Under the pieces are notes generated by a model. It was not told where the DNA came from, ran no database searches, and was given only the letters and a program-made list of their open reading frames with translations. The position numbers and the translations under genes are program-made. From Chloroflexota bacterium (GTDB taxonomy: Bacteria; Chloroflexota; Dehalococcoidia; Lucifugimonadales; Lucifugimonadaceae), in assembly GCA_002721615.1 (NCBI GenBank), contig PBKW01000027.1, positions 1 to 40,956 on the forward strand: a stretch of 40,956 nt of DNA, read 5' to 3'. Numbering within the stretch: position 1 is the stretch's first letter; each line of letters opens with the position of its first letter. Of the stretch, positions 27,288 through 36,205 are shown piece after piece.

Positions 27288-28046
27288 CTATTGATAATTT
27301 TTTAAAAGTTCATAAAAAGCTATACCTGCAGCCACTGAAGCATTAAGAGAATCTACAGGACCTTTTATAGGTATTTTGGCAGTGGTATCACAATTTTTCA
27401 ATACCAATTCTGATATTCCTTTACCTTCAGAACCTACAACAATTACAGATGGAAAGTTTACCTTAACTGAATTTATTTCATTATTAGAATTATGATCCAA
27501 CCCTATTACCCAAAAACCCAGTTCTTTAAATTTTGATAATGAAGAATTTATATTAGAAACTCTTACAATTTTTAAATGTTCAATTGCTCCTGCAGATGAT
27601 CTAAGTGATCCGGGAGAAATTCCAGCACTATTTCTTTTAGGTAACACTAATGCGAAGACTCCCATTGCAAGGGCAGTTCTTGATATAGCTCCAATATTGT
27701 GAGGATCTTGTATACCATCTAAAACAACTACAATTCTTTGATTATTCTCTTCAAGATCATCCCAAAGTTTTTTTTCAGTATAGTAACCAGGAGAAGTTGT
27801 GGTTGCTATTACACCTTGATGTTTTTTAGTGTGACTAGACTTATCAAGTTGATTTTTCGTAACAAAATCTACATTTATATCTAACTTTTTCGCAGTTTTT
27901 AAGATTTTTTCTATTTGAGAACCTATTTTTTCAGAATCTGAAATAAGAAGTTTTTCAATCCTTAAAGGATTTTTCAATGCTTCTAAAACGGAACGTCTTC
28001 CCTCTATTTGAAAATCTCTATTTATTCTTTTATTACGGCTAGGCAT
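27288..28046 (-). CDS. rlmB: SpoU-family RNA 2'-O-methyltransferase (RlmB/TrmH type)
   Basis: This is a SPOUT-class methyltransferase that 2'-O-methylates rRNA (RlmB acts on 23S G2251) or tRNA. The N-terminal 80 residues form the substrate-binding domain starting with GRRSVLEALKN. The C-terminal knotted domain has motif 1 VLDGIQDPHNIGAISRTA, motif 2 VVGSEGKGIS and motif 3 IPIKGPVDSLNASVAAGI. The 252-residue length and domain layout fit RlmB best, but paralogues such as TrmH-like proteins cannot be excluded. The start region faces the nitroreductase gene on the opposite strand. Confidence 0.88.
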   Translation of the reverse strand: MPSRNKRINRDFQIEGRRSVLEALKNPLRIEKLLISDSEKIGSQIEKILKTAKKLDINVDFVTKNQLDKSSHTKKHQGVIATTTSPGYYTEKKLWDDLEENNQRIVVVLDGIQDPHNIGAISRTALAMGVFALVLPKRNSAGISPGSLRSSAGAIEHLKIVRVSNINSSLSKFKELGFWVIGLDHNSNNEINSVKVNFPSVIVVGSEGKGISELVLKNCDTTAKIPIKGPVDSLNASVAAGIAFYELLKNYQ

Positions 28047-28106
28047 ATATTAATATTAAAAAGTATAATCAAAGAATTATCAAAATATATCTACATTACA
28101 AGAAAA

Positions 28107-28703
28107 ATGAATTCAGAAGAAAAAGCTTTAATTGTTCAAGAGGCAATAGAAAACAGAAGAACTTATAGAAAATTCTTAGATGAAAAAGTCCCATCTAAAT
28201 TAATGAGTACTATTTTAGAATCTGCAAAATGGTCTCCAAATCATAGAAATACTGAACCCTGGAGATTTATATCAATCAGTAAATTCTCAAAAAAAAGAAT
28301 CTTGATTTCTGATGCAGTAAAAAAGCTTTCAATTGAAACTTCAAAAAACCCTAACCCTAAAACTAAATTAAATTCGGCAGAAAAATCAAAGCTAGAAATC
28401 CTAGAAAGCCCTGAATTAATTTATGCTTTTTCTATACCTGGAAATTCAAACGAAATTACTCAAGAAAATTATGCTTCTACATGTATCTCAATTCAAAACA
28501 TGGCTCTAGTCAGTTACTTTTTTGATATTTCTATAAGTTGGTCAACTGGCAAGCCTACAAAAATCTCAAATCTCAACGAAATTCTTGAGGTTCCTAATGA
28601 ATGGAATATTGTAGGTGCTCTTTATATTGGGTTTTCAAAAAAACCTATGAATCAAATAAATGTTTCACGTGAAAATCATTCCGAATATACAACATGGTTT
28701 TAA
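28107..28703 (+). CDS. Nitroreductase-family flavoprotein
   Basis: This is an FMN-dependent NAD(P)H oxidoreductase of the nitroreductase superfamily. The N-terminal FMN-binding signature is RRTYRKFLDEKVP followed by AKWSPNHRNTEPWRF. ISISWSTGKP and IVGALYIGFSKKP in the second half complete the fold. With the ATG at 28107 the product has 198 residues, normal for the family. The frame is open up to 28008, but using that start would overlap rlmB and add a non-conserved extension. The physiological substrate is unknown. It ends 2 nt from the convergent gene at 28706. Confidence 0.88.
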   Translation: MNSEEKALIVQEAIENRRTYRKFLDEKVPSKLMSTILESAKWSPNHRNTEPWRFISISKFSKKRILISDAVKKLSIETSKNPNPKTKLNSAEKSKLEILESPELIYAFSIPGNSNEITQENYASTCISIQNMALVSYFFDISISWSTGKPTKISNLNEILEVPNEWNIVGALYIGFSKKPMNQINVSRENHSEYTTWF

Positions 28704-28705
28704 AA

Positions 28706-29584
28706 TCAATCATTAACTACTACTTCTGAATAATCATGTCTTCTAGAGATGGTTTTATTAAAACTGAAAACATCTAAGCTAGCTTCATATGTTCCTCTAG
28801 AAATATTTGTTTCTAAAGACCAACAACCAAGTTTTCTATATGTATGTAATGTGGTTTTGATTGCTTCAAATGAAATTTCATCAAAAAATGAACTTATTTT
28901 TTCTGCTACTAAATCTATATTCTCTGTAAGTACCCATTTTTTAGATTTTTTAAATGCATCTAAAAATATTAAATATTCATTTTTATTTCTAAATTCTTTG
29001 GTACAACATATGCTACTAAATGCTACAGGACCTATAGTTTCACCTACTGAAAAAACAATTTCCCCATATCCCTCTAAGGCTAATTGCTGTGGATATGGAC
29101 CTTGAAGATGAATAAAATCAGCATTCCCTTGTTTGAATAATTCAATACTTGAATCTAAAGATTCTGCTTGAATCCAATTAATTTTATCTATATCAACATC
29201 TTCCTTATTCAAAGCAAATCTCAGCATGTCAAAAGGTTGTGCTCCTAATTGAGCAATCAAAGAACAGTTTTCTAAATTTTTCCAAGATGTTATTCCAGAT
29301 ACTTCTTTAGATAATATAAAAAATCCATCTCTCTGATTAATTTCTGCAAAATGAATGATATTTGTGTTTTTATTCTGTTCCATAAAAGACCAATTTGCAG
29401 ATACTGCAGCTTGTGCTACATCTACTTCTCCAGATAGAAGATAAGTAAAAACTGTTTGGTTTTCAGGAACAATAGAGTAATTTGCTTCATATCCTTGTTC
29501 TTTCAAAAAATCTCCAGCAATTATTCCGATCAATGGAGAGTAAAAAACTGAATGTTTTGATACCATAATATTTAAATTTTTCAC
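28706..29584 (-). CDS. NMT1/SsuA-like periplasmic-binding-protein-fold protein without signal peptide
   Basis: The 292-residue protein has the two-lobe fold of ABC transporter solute-binding proteins of the NMT1/THI5/SsuA class. Diagnostic segments are YSPLIGIIAGDFLKEQGYEA, LLSGEVDVAQAAVSANW, a middle hinge and QGNADFIHLQGPYPQQLA. It begins GTG AAA AAT with GGAGG 6 nt upstream. It has no signal peptide or lipobox, and the 21-nt gap to the upstream stop leaves no room for one. It therefore looks cytoplasmic. No permease or ATPase is adjacent. It is co-transcribed with the luciferase-like monooxygenase, so it may bind or process that enzyme's substrate or product. Confidence 0.75.
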   Translation of the reverse strand: MKNLNIMVSKHSVFYSPLIGIIAGDFLKEQGYEANYSIVPENQTVFTYLLSGEVDVAQAAVSANWSFMEQNKNTNIIHFAEINQRDGFFILSKEVSGITSWKNLENCSLIAQLGAQPFDMLRFALNKEDVDIDKINWIQAESLDSSIELFKQGNADFIHLQGPYPQQLALEGYGEIVFSVGETIGPVAFSSICCTKEFRNKNEYLIFLDAFKKSKKWVLTENIDLVAEKISSFFDEISFEAIKTTLHTYRKLGCWSLETNISRGTYEASLDVFSFNKTISRRHDYSEVVVND

Positions 29585-29605
29585 TTCATACCTCCAACAA
29601 ATTAA

Positions 29606-30781
29606 TCAATTCTTTACATGTAAATTAGTCTTATGATCATCATCAAATGGATTGTTATCTTTCCCTGATGCATTGGATAATTTTCCATCTTTAAAATCTT
29701 GTTTAGTGCGATCCCAAGCAATTTTTAAATCTTTTGTGTGTCCTCTAAAATGAGGCATAACATATCTAGCAAATAATTCTGCGGAATATTTACTTTTTTT
29801 ATCACTTGCCCATTCATGAGTAGTAATCATCATTCCTCCTATCCCTCCTGCTTCTTGGTCAAGTTTTTCTATCGCTTCAATAGCATCATCAGGAGTCCCT
29901 ATAATCCAAGATCTCTGATTAGCGACGGATGCTACTGTTATATCTTGCTCTTCTTGATCAGGAAATGATTTATATCCTTCTCTAGCAGTCTCAGAAATAT
30001 TAAAAAAATACTCGTGAATATCTCTATAAGCTCCCGATTTTATATCAGCCCATGCCTGTTCTTTTGAATCAGATAAATAAACATAAGTAACCAATTCCCA
30101 ATTTTTTCTATTAATCTTTTTTCCTGATATTTTTGCTGCTTCAGACATTACTTTCCATTGTTTAGAAATAGGAACAGAATATGGACCTGGAGGATGTGCC
30201 AGAGAAAGTGGAATAAGTTCTTTTTTTCCTGCAAATTCTAAAGAGTTTTTAGAACCAGAACATGCTATAGCTATAGGAATTTTTGGTTGATATGATTTTA
30301 ATTGTAAGTACATATCATTAATATCCCAATATTTCCCTTGATAAGTTACAGGTTCATCATTTTCTAGTAATTTCGTGATAATTTCCAAAGATTCTTCCAT
30401 CATAGGTTGTAAATCTTGATACGGAATCTGAAAAAGTTTGATATCAGTTGGCAAACTACATCTACCTATTCCAAAAATTGTTCTACCTTCTGTTAAATGA
30501 TCAAGAAATGCAATTCTTTCAGCTACATGAAAAGGATGGTGAAAAGGAAGACTTATCATTGAAGTTCCTAATTTTATTCTTGAAGTTCTTTGACTTGCTG
30601 CTGCTAAAAACATTTCTGGGGATGGAATAGTTTCCCATCCTGCAGAATGATGTTCTCCAACCCAAAATTCATCAAAACCCAAATCTTCTGCATAACTAAT
30701 CCAATCTAAATCTCTTTTGAAAGATAGAGAAGGATTTTCTATTGGAAGATGCAAAGGCATCATAAAAAATGAAAATTTCAA
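29606..30781 (-). CDS. Luciferase-like FMN-dependent monooxygenase (LLM)
   Basis: This is a flavin-dependent monooxygenase with the bacterial-luciferase TIM-barrel fold, acting with reduced FMN on an organic substrate. Family blocks are FSFFMMPLHLP at the start, YAEDLGFDEFWVGEHH, RIKLGTSMISLPFHHP, ERIAFLDHLTEGR, FGIGRC and IIGTPDDAIEAIEKL. The TTG at 30781 gives the usual family N-terminus (LKFSFF) and has GGAG 5 nt upstream. A longer frame opening at 30844 would add 21 unconserved residues. The final 40 residues are a polar tail. Expanded flavin monooxygenase families of this type are a known hallmark of SAR202 genomes. It is followed by the NMT1-like gene. Confidence 0.88.
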   Translation of the reverse strand: MKFSFFMMPLHLPIENPSLSFKRDLDWISYAEDLGFDEFWVGEHHSAGWETIPSPEMFLAAASQRTSRIKLGTSMISLPFHHPFHVAERIAFLDHLTEGRTIFGIGRCSLPTDIKLFQIPYQDLQPMMEESLEIITKLLENDEPVTYQGKYWDINDMYLQLKSYQPKIPIAIACSGSKNSLEFAGKKELIPLSLAHPPGPYSVPISKQWKVMSEAAKISGKKINRKNWELVTYVYLSDSKEQAWADIKSGAYRDIHEYFFNISETAREGYKSFPDQEEQDITVASVANQRSWIIGTPDDAIEAIEKLDQEAGGIGGMMITTHEWASDKKSKYSAELFARYVMPHFRGHTKDLKIAWDRTKQDFKDGKLSNASGKDNNPFDDDHKTNLHVKN

Positions 30782-30786
30782 CTTAT

Positions 30787-30790
30787 CTCC
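30787..30790 (-). promoter_or_regulatory. Shine-Dalgarno site setting a TTG start for the LLM gene
   Basis: On the minus strand GGAG is followed by ATAAG and then TTG at 30781-30779. Spacing of 5 nt and agreement with the family N-terminus make TTG the likely start, rather than the ATG at 30844 or 30826. Confidence 0.6.
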
Positions 30791-30938
30791 AAGAATTGAA
30801 TAACATAATTGAGAAGTATATATCATGTTATTAAAAGAAATCACTATGAAACAGATATTTGGAAAAATTACACCTAATTATATTAAAATTTAATTGAGAT
30901 ACTGATAGGATAATTTTATATCAATTTTTAAAAGATCC

Positions 30939-32006
30939 ATGTTAATTAATAGAAAATTAAAAATAAATTACTACTTCTACTTTTTTTTATTTACTGTAAT
31001 ATCTATTCTAATTTTTTCTGGATGCAGTACTACAGCAGGAACCCAAAAAGATCCAATTTATATACTTAACGAAGATGGAAATCCTGAAGTTTACATTTCT
31101 TCAACAGATGGAGAATCAGAAAAAAGACTTACGAATTCAGATGGCAATGAATATTCTCCCAAATGGTCTCCTGATGGGAAAAGTATAGCATTTATCTCTG
31201 ATCGTAATGAAAAGCTTCAATTATGGGTAATGGATCCAAAAGGTGAAAATGAACAATTGTTAGTTGATCTTATAGGTGAGGATGAACAATCATTAGTCGA
31301 TTTACAAAATCCTGAAAAATCAATTATTAAAAAACCACCTGATTTCTTTTGGGCTCCAGACTCTGAAAGAATTTCATATGTGTCTTTTTTTAATAATCAA
31401 ATTGATTTAAGAGTTATTGACCTTTCCACTAAAACTGTACTACCTGTAACAAAAAGTCCTGCAACTGAAGAGTTGGGTAATTGGTCTCCTGACGGAGAAT
31501 GGATAGTCTTCACAGTAAAATCAGGTAGCAATAAACTTGGTATTTTTAAGAAAAATCCTCTAGGCGTAGATGAGATAGAATTATCAAATGATATTGGTTC
31601 TCAACCAAGATGGTGCCCAAAAGGAATTAAAATCGCATTTATTTCTAAAAGAGACGGCCATGAAGAAATATACACCATGGATAAAAATGGAGAAAACGAG
31701 GAAAACATTTCTACAAATGATTCAGTAGATAATGACTTTAGTTGGTCACCAGATGGAAAAAGATTAACTTTTATATCTGAAAGAGATGATAATCCAGAAG
31801 TCTATATAACTACTGTAGATGGTCTAGAAAAAGTAAGATTAACGAGTAATTCTGCCTCAGAATCAAACCCTGTATGGTCAGGAGATAGAATACTTTTTCT
31901 TTCAGATTCAGATGGTGACAATGACTTGTACTCTATGAAACCAGATGGTACAGATCAATTAAGAATTACTACTACTGAAGGTGAAGAATCAGAACCTAAT
32001 TGGTAG
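30939..32006 (+). CDS. TolB/WD40-like (PD40) beta-propeller lipoprotein
   Basis: This is an exported lipoprotein. The N-terminal basic and hydrophobic segment ends in the lipobox IFSGC with Cys29 as the lipid anchor. The remaining ~325 residues are about six PD40 (TolB-type) blades, recognisable by WSPDGKSIAFISDRN, NWSPDGEWIVF, RWCPKGIKIAFISKRDG and WSPDGKRLTFISERDDN, ending near ESEPNW. No enzymatic motif is visible; such propellers usually bind proteins, peptides or glycans at the cell surface. It stands alone, divergent from the LLM gene and ending 4 nt from the convergent hydrolase. It shares the propeller type with the large protein at 38208. Confidence 0.85.
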   Translation: MLINRKLKINYYFYFFLFTVISILIFSGCSTTAGTQKDPIYILNEDGNPEVYISSTDGESEKRLTNSDGNEYSPKWSPDGKSIAFISDRNEKLQLWVMDPKGENEQLLVDLIGEDEQSLVDLQNPEKSIIKKPPDFFWAPDSERISYVSFFNNQIDLRVIDLSTKTVLPVTKSPATEELGNWSPDGEWIVFTVKSGSNKLGIFKKNPLGVDEIELSNDIGSQPRWCPKGIKIAFISKRDGHEEIYTMDKNGENEENISTNDSVDNDFSWSPDGKRLTFISERDDNPEVYITTVDGLEKVRLTSNSASESNPVWSGDRILFLSDSDGDNDLYSMKPDGTDQLRITTTEGEESEPNW

Positions 32007-32010
32007 TATA

Positions 32011-32874
32011 TTAATTAAGAAAAAATTCATCCAATTCATTAGAAAAAGTTATTTTTCCTGAAAAAATTTTCTTCATTTCTTTCAAACTTTTTCTTTGCAC
32101 TGATTCCTTATTAATATTTGGACCCATATGAGTCAAAACTAGATGTTTCACTTTTGCTTCGGAAGCCATCATAGCTGCGCCTAGAGTACCACATTGACCT
32201 TCATTTTCACCTATTTGATTCATTATTTCTTGATCATCCCAACACATAGAAATCATTACATCTGCCTTATAAGATAATTCAACCACATCTTCACAAGGAG
32301 AAGTATCTCCTGTATATACAACACTATTTTTTTTAGAATCTAAGCGATATGCTAATGAATCTAAATATGGCTGTACGTGTTTTCCTTCACGAGAATGAAC
32401 TTCAAATTTATCAAATAATTGAGTCGACCCTGATTTTATATCTTTAGAAAAAATACTTGGAGGTTTTCTTGGTAGAATACCTCCTCTATTTTGATAAACT
32501 TTTTGACTCAAAGGATGATTTACTCTTGCCTTCCAATCATATGAAAACACTCCTTCTGGTCCAATTAATTGTTCACTAATTTTTTCTGTAAGATTTGGAC
32601 CATATACTTTAAGTTTTTCTTCTTTTCCAGCTCCTTGATCCCATCTAGAAAGTAGAAAACAAGGATAATCAACATTGTGATCGAAATGATGGTGAGAAAA
32701 AAATAATGAGTTTACTTGAGTAGGCAAAATTCCTTTCTTGATGAGTTTATGTGTTGTAGCCGGGCCACAATCAAACATTACAAGCTCATTTTCTATAGAT
32801 AAAACAACTGAAGACCCAAATCTTTCTTTAGTAGGAGTAGGAGTTCCTGCTCCTAATATAAATACTTTATTCAT
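32011..32874 (-). CDS. Metallo-beta-lactamase-fold hydrolase (RNase Z/arylsulfatase AtsA-like)
   Basis: This is an MBL-fold metal-dependent hydrolase of 287 residues. The metal motif HxHxDH is His61, His63, Asp65 and His66 in SHHHFDHN. VFILGAGTPTP at the start and MFDCGPATTHKL match the RNase Z/AtsA branch (COG1234-like). Later ligands are in VVYTGDTSP and VLTHMGPN. The region between residues 120 and 150 lacks a clear RNase Z exosite arm, so a phosphodiesterase- or sulfatase-like small-molecule enzyme is as likely as tRNA processing. GAGGT lies 5 nt before the ATG. Confidence 0.82.
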   Translation of the reverse strand: MNKVFILGAGTPTPTKERFGSSVVLSIENELVMFDCGPATTHKLIKKGILPTQVNSLFFSHHHFDHNVDYPCFLLSRWDQGAGKEEKLKVYGPNLTEKISEQLIGPEGVFSYDWKARVNHPLSQKVYQNRGGILPRKPPSIFSKDIKSGSTQLFDKFEVHSREGKHVQPYLDSLAYRLDSKKNSVVYTGDTSPCEDVVELSYKADVMISMCWDDQEIMNQIGENEGQCGTLGAAMMASEAKVKHLVLTHMGPNINKESVQRKSLKEMKKIFSGKITFSNELDEFFLN

Positions 32875-32940
32875 TTCAACCTCATCATATAAATAATTTT
32901 AAATCCCTATTACACTAGAATATAAGAAAAATATACTTTT

Positions 32941-32946
32941 TATAAT
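32941..32946 (+). promoter_or_regulatory. Perfect -10 hexamer just upstream of the fused ABC ATPase gene
   Basis: TATAAT ends 7 nt before the ATG at 32954, with no Shine-Dalgarno and no good -35 element visible. If used, transcription would start at or within a base or two of the start codon, giving a leaderless mRNA. The sequence is AT-rich, so this is only suggestive. Confidence 0.35.
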
Positions 32947-32953
32947 TTATATA

Positions 32954-34771
32954 ATGTCAAAAAATTTACTTGAAATAAAAAACCTTCAAATTTCATTTAA
33001 AACTCCTTCTGAAGAAACAAATATTCTTAAAGCTGTATCTAAAATAAATTTAAATATTCCATCTGGAAAAACAATCGGATTAGTTGGAGAAAGTGGATCA
33101 GGAAAAAGTGTGACTGCTTTAGCAATAATGGGTTTACTGCCAAAAGATATTTGTGAAGTAGACGGAGAAATAAATTATTTGGGGAAAAATCTACTAAATC
33201 TAACAAATACTGAATTAAGTCTTCTTAGAGGTAAAGAGATATCTATGGTATTCCAAGAACCTATGACTTCCTTAAATCCTGTATTGACTATCGGAAAACA
33301 GTTAGAAGAAATACTAGAAAAACATCTTTCTCTAACAAAAAATCAACTAAAACATAAAACTATTTCCCTTTTAGAAATGGTTAGAATATCTGACCCTGAA
33401 ACAAGAACAAAGAATTATCCACATCAATTCAGTGGAGGACAAAGACAAAGAATAATGATCGCTATGGCTTTAGCATGTAATCCTAAGCTACTTATTGCTG
33501 ATGAAGCCACAACAGCCCTTGATGTAACGATTCAATTACAAATACTTGAGTTAATCAAAGATCTTACAAATTCAATGGGAACTACACTGTTAATGATCAC
33601 TCACAATTTGGGGATAATAGCAAGATATGCTAACCAAGTTAATGTCATGAAAGAGGGGAAAATTGTAGAAAAAGGATCAGCATCAGAAATATATTCATCT
33701 CCAAAACATTTTTATACAAAAAAATTACTAAATTCTGTTCCAATAATTAATGTAAATAAGAAAAATCACAAAACTACTGATAATTCTAATAAAAACCCTC
33801 TCATATCTATAAAGAATTTAAATGTAGAATTCCAGTTAAAAAATAATTATTTCTTTTCAAATTCATCAAACACTATAAATGCTGTAAAAGATGTTTCATT
33901 AGAAATATTTAAAGGTGAAACATTTGGACTTGTAGGAGAATCTGGATCAGGAAAAACTACCATTGGAAAATCTATAGTAAATCTTGTTCAACCAAAATCA
34001 GGAAAAATATTATTAAAAGAAAATCAAAATGAAAGGTCTTCAGAAGATATTAAAACTATAAGAAAAAATGTTGGAATGGTCTTTCAAGATCCTTATGGAT
34101 CTTTAAACCCTAGAATGAGAATAAAAGATATCATTCTAGAACCAATTAGAGTTCATTATCCTAAATCTGAGAATGAAAATAAGATTGTGATATCTTTACT
34201 ACAAAAAGTAGGTTTACATAGTTCTATGATGTATAGATATCCTCATGAGTTTAGTGGTGGACAAAGACAAAGGATATGCATTGCAAGAGCATTGGCTCAT
34301 AATCCTTCATTATTAATTCTTGATGAGCCATTATCTGCATTAGATGTATCTATACAATCTCAAATTGTAGATTTACTAAAAAATCTACAACAAGAATCAG
34401 ATATATCTTATCTTCTCATCTCACATGATCTTGCTACAGTTCAAAACTTAAGTCATAGAGTCGCAGTGATGTACTTAGGAAAATTAATCGAATACGGATC
34501 AAAAGAATTAATTTATTCTAACCCTTTACATCCTTATACTAAAGCACTCTTAGATTCTGTTCCAATTCCTGATCCTTCTATAGAATCAAAAATAAATAGA
34601 ACAATCATACAAGGCGAGATTCCAAGTGCCACAAATCCCCCTTCTGGATGTGTATTCAGAAGCAGATGTCCAAAGCCAACCAATGATTGCAAAGAAGGAA
34701 CTTCAAAAATGGGTTTGATTGAAGTAGAAAATGAACATTGGGTAGATCAATGTTGTGTAAATTGTAAATAA
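32954..34771 (+). CDS. Fused two-domain ABC transporter ATPase (oligopeptide/dipeptide type)
   Basis: Two nucleotide-binding domains homologous to DppD and DppF/OppDF are fused in one 605-residue chain, as in GsiA. Domain 1 has Walker A GESGSGKS (45-52), signature FSGGQRQRI and Walker B LLIADEATTALD. Domain 2 starts near residue 280 with GESGSGKT, FSGGQRQRICIARAL and LLILDEPLSALD. The C-terminus is the oligopeptide-transporter tail with cysteines (CVFRSRCPKPTNDCKEG). It would power import of peptides or similar solutes, but no permease or binding-protein gene is nearby, so its membrane partners must lie elsewhere. Its stop codon abuts the convergent ceramidase-like gene. Confidence 0.93.
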   Translation: MSKNLLEIKNLQISFKTPSEETNILKAVSKINLNIPSGKTIGLVGESGSGKSVTALAIMGLLPKDICEVDGEINYLGKNLLNLTNTELSLLRGKEISMVFQEPMTSLNPVLTIGKQLEEILEKHLSLTKNQLKHKTISLLEMVRISDPETRTKNYPHQFSGGQRQRIMIAMALACNPKLLIADEATTALDVTIQLQILELIKDLTNSMGTTLLMITHNLGIIARYANQVNVMKEGKIVEKGSASEIYSSPKHFYTKKLLNSVPIINVNKKNHKTTDNSNKNPLISIKNLNVEFQLKNNYFFSNSSNTINAVKDVSLEIFKGETFGLVGESGSGKTTIGKSIVNLVQPKSGKILLKENQNERSSEDIKTIRKNVGMVFQDPYGSLNPRMRIKDIILEPIRVHYPKSENENKIVISLLQKVGLHSSMMYRYPHEFSGGQRQRICIARALAHNPSLLILDEPLSALDVSIQSQIVDLLKNLQQESDISYLLISHDLATVQNLSHRVAVMYLGKLIEYGSKELIYSNPLHPYTKALLDSVPIPDPSIESKINRTIIQGEIPSATNPPSGCVFRSRCPKPTNDCKEGTSKMGLIEVENEHWVDQCCVNCK

Positions 34772-36163
34772 TTAACTATCTGTAATATTTTTTATTTCTT
34801 CAACACAGATTCTTTCTACAATTTCTGCTGACCCTGCTGCAAAAGGAGTATTGTTTGGTTCATAACCCCCTTCTTCATAAGCATCTATAATAGGTAAATA
34901 TCCAAATGATCCATTAGAATATCCTGAAAATAATATTTGTATCCCATTTAAATTAGTACTCTTAATTTGGATTCCAGTTTCTGCAAAAGGTTCAACAGGA
35001 ATGCTTTGCAATATCACATCACCTATCCTAAAAGTTTGAATCCACAATTCAACTTTTCCTGATTGAGAAATTTTGGAAAGATTTTTTATAAAACTAGCCC
35101 TCTTTGTTTCTGATACTATGGATTTAACAAGAGATTCATCGCCTGATTCTCTAGCATTATAAAGTTTATCTAGAGATTTTTTATATAACTCTTCAGCTTT
35201 AATTAAATCTGGGAATTCAAGAGAATCTAAATGAATTTTTTTATTCCTAATATTTATTACATCACTAGGTTCACCTAATGATACGTCTTCATACATTCCA
35301 AGATCTGCACCTGAAGGTACGATATCAATTAATTTTTCTTCTCTCTTAAATGGATCTAATTGAATTCGAAGTTTTGAAGCCTCTAAACCCAAGATTTTCC
35401 CAGCTTTTCTTGCAATTTCAACATCTCCTAAAAATGTATGCACAGGACCTTGATTTCCAGCAGCTCCTTGAAGGAATAAACATAATCCACCAACATTTTT
35501 TTCTACTGAAAATCTCATGTGACCAGGATAATCAGGAGATATCAATTTATTTTCTGGTCCTAAAATTGTGGGATGACAAGCATAATCTACAATCGTAGCT
35601 ATTGGTTTACCATCTATGTCATCAAAACCAATTACAGTTACTTCTCTATCCACTACACCTTCCCAATTTCTTCCTGTAAAAAAATTACCTTTATCATCTG
35701 CAGGTCTTCTATTGATATTTATATCACAATCTCCTTTTTTAAATCCTATTCTAGCGGGAATAGCGTTTTTTACAGAATCATTTACTGATCTCAATATCAA
35801 CTCAGGTAAAAGAATTTTATAAGATTCTGCATACTCTTTTCCTCCCTCCAACCATACTCCATCTCCTAAAGCCGGACCCGCATGAGTATGAGATACTGAA
35901 ATTCTTATATTTTCATTTTTAATTGGGAAAAAACTAGTAATCTTATTTCTTATTTGATTATCAAGATCATTAGTAAGAATACATAAATCTAAATCAATAA
36001 TTATTATTTCTTCTTCAGTACTCTCTGATTTCAAATATAAAGAAGTACTATATAAAGGCATATCTATTCCTTCTGCTTTTTCATGTAGAGCTGCACCCCA
36101 TCCCGCATGTGATATTCCAATAGGTGGAGTAATATCTACTCTAGCTACTCCTGTGAGAATCAT
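34772..36163 (-). CDS. Neutral/alkaline ceramidase-like protein
   Basis: The 463-residue protein resembles the N-terminal catalytic domain of neutral/alkaline non-lysosomal ceramidases. It opens LTGVARVDITPPIG, with metal-site histidines in SVSHTHAGP (His92, His94) and DYACHPTILGP (His197), and ends with SGYSNGSFGYLPIIDAYEEGGYE. There is no signal peptide and no C-terminal immunoglobulin-like domain, and it is shorter than true ceramidases (about 650 residues). An intracellular amidase acting on another lipid or small amide is therefore as plausible as ceramide hydrolysis. AGAGG lies 4-5 nt before the ATG. Confidence 0.82.
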   Translation of the reverse strand: MILTGVARVDITPPIGISHAGWGAALHEKAEGIDMPLYSTSLYLKSESTEEEIIIIDLDLCILTNDLDNQIRNKITSFFPIKNENIRISVSHTHAGPALGDGVWLEGGKEYAESYKILLPELILRSVNDSVKNAIPARIGFKKGDCDININRRPADDKGNFFTGRNWEGVVDREVTVIGFDDIDGKPIATIVDYACHPTILGPENKLISPDYPGHMRFSVEKNVGGLCLFLQGAAGNQGPVHTFLGDVEIARKAGKILGLEASKLRIQLDPFKREEKLIDIVPSGADLGMYEDVSLGEPSDVINIRNKKIHLDSLEFPDLIKAEELYKKSLDKLYNARESGDESLVKSIVSETKRASFIKNLSKISQSGKVELWIQTFRIGDVILQSIPVEPFAETGIQIKSTNLNGIQILFSGYSNGSFGYLPIIDAYEEGGYEPNNTPFAAGSAEIVERICVEEIKNITDS

Positions 36164-36205
36164 AATTCCTCTTCTTACTATATTTTTATTTATTTCTAGT
36201 AATAA

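Noticed and set aside
28008-28106. N-terminal extension of the nitroreductase frame.
   Set aside because: It overlaps the rlmB start by 39 nt and is not conserved in character; the ATG at 28107 gives the normal family length.
28749-29105. 118-codon plus-strand frame antisense to the NMT1-like gene.
   Set aside because: The minus-strand gene has a strong ribosome-binding site and family motifs; the plus-strand frame has neither.
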